Assembly (NCBI GenBank): GCA_964445105.1
Contig: CAYUJS010000005.1
Span: 4,601 to 68,600, forward strand
Origin: CAWBNS01 sp964445105
GTDB lineage: Bacteria > Chlamydiota > Chlamydiia > Chlamydiales > JAJFMA01
Length of the DNA stretch: 64,000 nt
Reading direction: 5' to 3'
The notes beneath the pieces are model-generated. The model was not told the DNA's origin and ran no database searches. It saw nothing but the letters and a program-made list of their open reading frames with translations. Numbering within the stretch: the first letter of the stretch is position 1; the number at the start of each line of letters is the position of its first letter. This document shows, piece after piece, positions 62,447 to 64,000 of the stretch. Both the position numbers and the translations under genes were made by a program.

Positions 62447-62638
62447 ATGAGTGGTGATTGCAAAGTGGAAGAGAACGAAGCGGCCTGTGCCGAGTTGCTC
62501 CCGATCGATATGCGAAATCGCCTCCAAAAACTTAAAGAGCTCTACTCCCAAGCAGAGAGTACCATCCAGACATTGGAGGAACGCTTGCAAAAGTGTGCTC
62601 AGTGCTACGCCCCTTGGCTACCTTCGAGAGAAATATAA
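62447..62638 (+). CDS. Small coiled-coil protein after the Bat operon
   Basis: 63 aa from ATG 62447. Middle and end look like an amphipathic helix or coiled coil (MRNRLQKLKELYSQAESTIQ then LEERLQKCAQCY). Stop overlaps the next start by one base (TAATG), so it is translated with the following gene. Unknown function; a Cys pair may be a structural site. Confidence 0.55.
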   Translation: MSGDCKVEENEAACAELLPIDMRNRLQKLKELYSQAESTIQTLEERLQKCAQCYAPWLPSREI

Positions 62639-63630
62639 TGGAACTTCCGCGCAAAGTCCTTTACAACCTACTTCGTTCTAACTGGCTGCTGGACCCCGAG
62701 CTTGATGTCGCCTACTGGCAGGTTGAAGATTATCGAAGTCTTCCCTTCGAAACCCTGTTCGATCGGCTAGCCAAGCAGAATATACAGCTGGATCGCCAGA
62801 GCTTTATCGCCCACGCAGAGAACTATAGCAGCCCAGAAGATCTCACAGAAGATCTTACCGATGAATCTGATGATTCGATCGAAGAGCAAGACCAGGTCTA
62901 TCTCCAGATCTTTGAACTTTGGCGGCGGCTGGTGTCGGCAAAGCTTTGCCTCTCCATCTTCTGCGACGAATTAGATTATCAAATCAACCTCTACGACAGT
63001 GGAGAGATGGAGAACATCGAGGGTCTGCAAAAGGCTCTTGCAAATCTACAGGACATCTTGGACGAAAATATAGACCAAGGGATTGCTGCAGAAGATGCGT
63101 TTACCTCCGTTGCAGATTGTTGTGCCGTCAACATAGAAGACTTTATTTATGACTTCACCGCCGACCAGATAGACGCCGGAAATGACAACTACGCCTTTGA
63201 GCTAATCGAAGGCTTTTACCTTTACCTGCAAGATAAAAAATGGTTTGATTTCCTCAAAGCCCGCCTGCTGATTAGCAAAGATGTGCTCGATGGCCATCGC
63301 CTCTTGCGCAAACTCGTTGAGCACACGACCGAAGATGAAGATGTACAGTTTAGTCTCGAAGTGCTTTCAAGCATGGTAGAAGGCGGAGAGCGTGATCTAT
63401 TCGTCGCTCTTGCCAAGTTCACCTTGGACCTCATCGATTTAGAAGAAGATTTTCAGGAGTTGCTAACCGTCTGCGCGGACTACTACCAACGCCTAGACTA
63501 CGATTGGGAAGAAAAAGAGATTCAAAAAATTATTGATCAGCGCCAGGCAAGACTGCTAGGCGCTAATTTCGACCCAACTGATCCCCACAAAGCGCAATTT
63601 GTCACTATCGTTCAAAGCCGCGCGCTTTAG
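62638..63630 (+). CDS. Unknown acidic helical protein
   Basis: 330 aa from ATG 62638 with GAGAGAAA upstream; an in-frame ATG at 62593 lies inside the small gene and is less likely. Strongly acidic (SPEDLTEDLTDESDDSIEEQ), all-helical in appearance, no membrane helix and no known motif. It is coupled to the preceding small gene at the end of the bat run, so it may act with that system. Family unknown. Confidence 0.65.
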   Translation: MELPRKVLYNLLRSNWLLDPELDVAYWQVEDYRSLPFETLFDRLAKQNIQLDRQSFIAHAENYSSPEDLTEDLTDESDDSIEEQDQVYLQIFELWRRLVSAKLCLSIFCDELDYQINLYDSGEMENIEGLQKALANLQDILDENIDQGIAAEDAFTSVADCCAVNIEDFIYDFTADQIDAGNDNYAFELIEGFYLYLQDKKWFDFLKARLLISKDVLDGHRLLRKLVEHTTEDEDVQFSLEVLSSMVEGGERDLFVALAKFTLDLIDLEEDFQELLTVCADYYQRLDYDWEEKEIQKIIDQRQARLLGANFDPTDPHKAQFVTIVQSRAL

Positions 63631-63706
63631 TGTCAGGACTGCAGCAGACGCCAACAACAGGTTCCCACAGCTTGAAATTCCAGCTATACGACCTACATTC
63701 CTAGGC

Positions 63707-63729
63707 CATCGGTCTGCCGTTTTGAATTA
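63707..63729. repeat. Copy 2 of the dispersed repeat core (23 bp)
   Basis: Differs from the copy at 45988-46010 at one base. It lies in the gene-free end of the window (63631-64000). Beyond it, that stretch shows a small hairpin, GCGGCT-TTTTT-AGCCGC, at 63826-63842 and no other recognisable feature. Confidence 0.55.
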
Positions 63730-64000
63730 GCCTAGATTCAGGCTACTGCGCCTCCGAACAAGAGGATGACCTGAAGCGCTTTGGGCTTTTAACAGGAAAA
63801 AATTCCTTGAGAAAGCGCGTGTTGGGCGGCTTTTTTAGCCGCTCGTTAACCCCTGCGTAATTTCAATAGCGGGGGCCAGGAAAAACCTGCAAAAACAAAA
63901 CATAAGCGTTTGATATTAAAGCTGTTATGTTATTTTCTTCACGGTAGATGAAAGCAGCAGGTTTCTTCGTAACTTCCTTTTAAAATTAGTTTTAAGGTAC

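Noticed and set aside
1..64000. CRISPR arrays, rRNA or tRNA genes
   Set aside because: No regularly spaced direct repeats and no cloverleaf or rRNA signatures were noticed in the gaps.

Overview
This window reads as chromosome of a chlamydia-related bacterium (order Chlamydiales, an amoeba-associated 'environmental' lineage rather than Chlamydia itself). Three things support this: a ~714-residue GreA with a long N-terminal extension, an EUO-like double-HTH regulator divergent from tsp with gltX next to it (gene neighbours in Chlamydia too), and a two-domain ThyX. Isocitrate dehydrogenase, a full RND pump, many glycosyltransferases and eukaryote-like domains (U-box, ankyrin) point away from the reduced animal pathogens. 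By eye the GC content is higher than usual for the group; it was not computed. No rRNA, tRNA or CRISPR array was found.

Layout. 1-4.0 kb: two tandem aromatic amino-acid permeases and thyX (all minus). 4.1-9.1 kb: an accessory patch with a U-box protein, an inverted pair of paralogous membrane-tailed proteins around decayed sequence, and a broken AAA-ATPase gene. 9.1-13.1 kb: a three-gene glycosyltransferase operon and a large internally duplicated unknown protein. 13.2-20.8 kb: core genes greA, rdgB, a NYN ribonuclease-like gene, euo (minus), tsp and gltX, with clear promoters and a euo terminator. 20.9-28.5 kb: a PP2C phosphatase, a secreted ankyrin protein, pgeF, an EmrAB-type efflux pair and small unknowns. 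28.6-35.9 kb: a LuxR-type regulator, then a plus-strand cluster of CDP-alcohol phosphotransferase, two glycosyltransferases, a winged-helix protein, a nucleotidyltransferase-like protein and an alkaline-phosphatase-superfamily phosphodiesterase. 35.9-45.4 kb: a minus-strand run MFP-RND-OMF-sdhC-sdhA-sdhB with overlapping or abutting genes. 45.5-50.2 kb: small membrane proteins, kdsD/kpsF, icd and a fossil higBA toxin-antitoxin locus. 50.2-54.8 kb: aroB-dprA-topA operon (minus). 54.9-63.6 kb: a YfgM-like membrane protein and a Bat (aerotolerance-type) operon of two VWA proteins, BatD and BatE, followed by two unknown genes.

How parts work together. SdhCAB and Icd indicate an active TCA cycle. 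KdsD supplies arabinose-5-phosphate for LPS Kdo, and the 9-11 kb and 29-32 kb glycosyltransferases probably build surface glycans. The 29.6-35.9 kb cluster has the parts needed to make and trim a phosphodiester-containing glycolipid, and is the best candidate for an undescribed pathway. The U-box and paralog genes are the best candidates for host-directed effectors. Decayed genes (AAA-ATPase, higBA, unidentified fragments) mark the accessory gaps.
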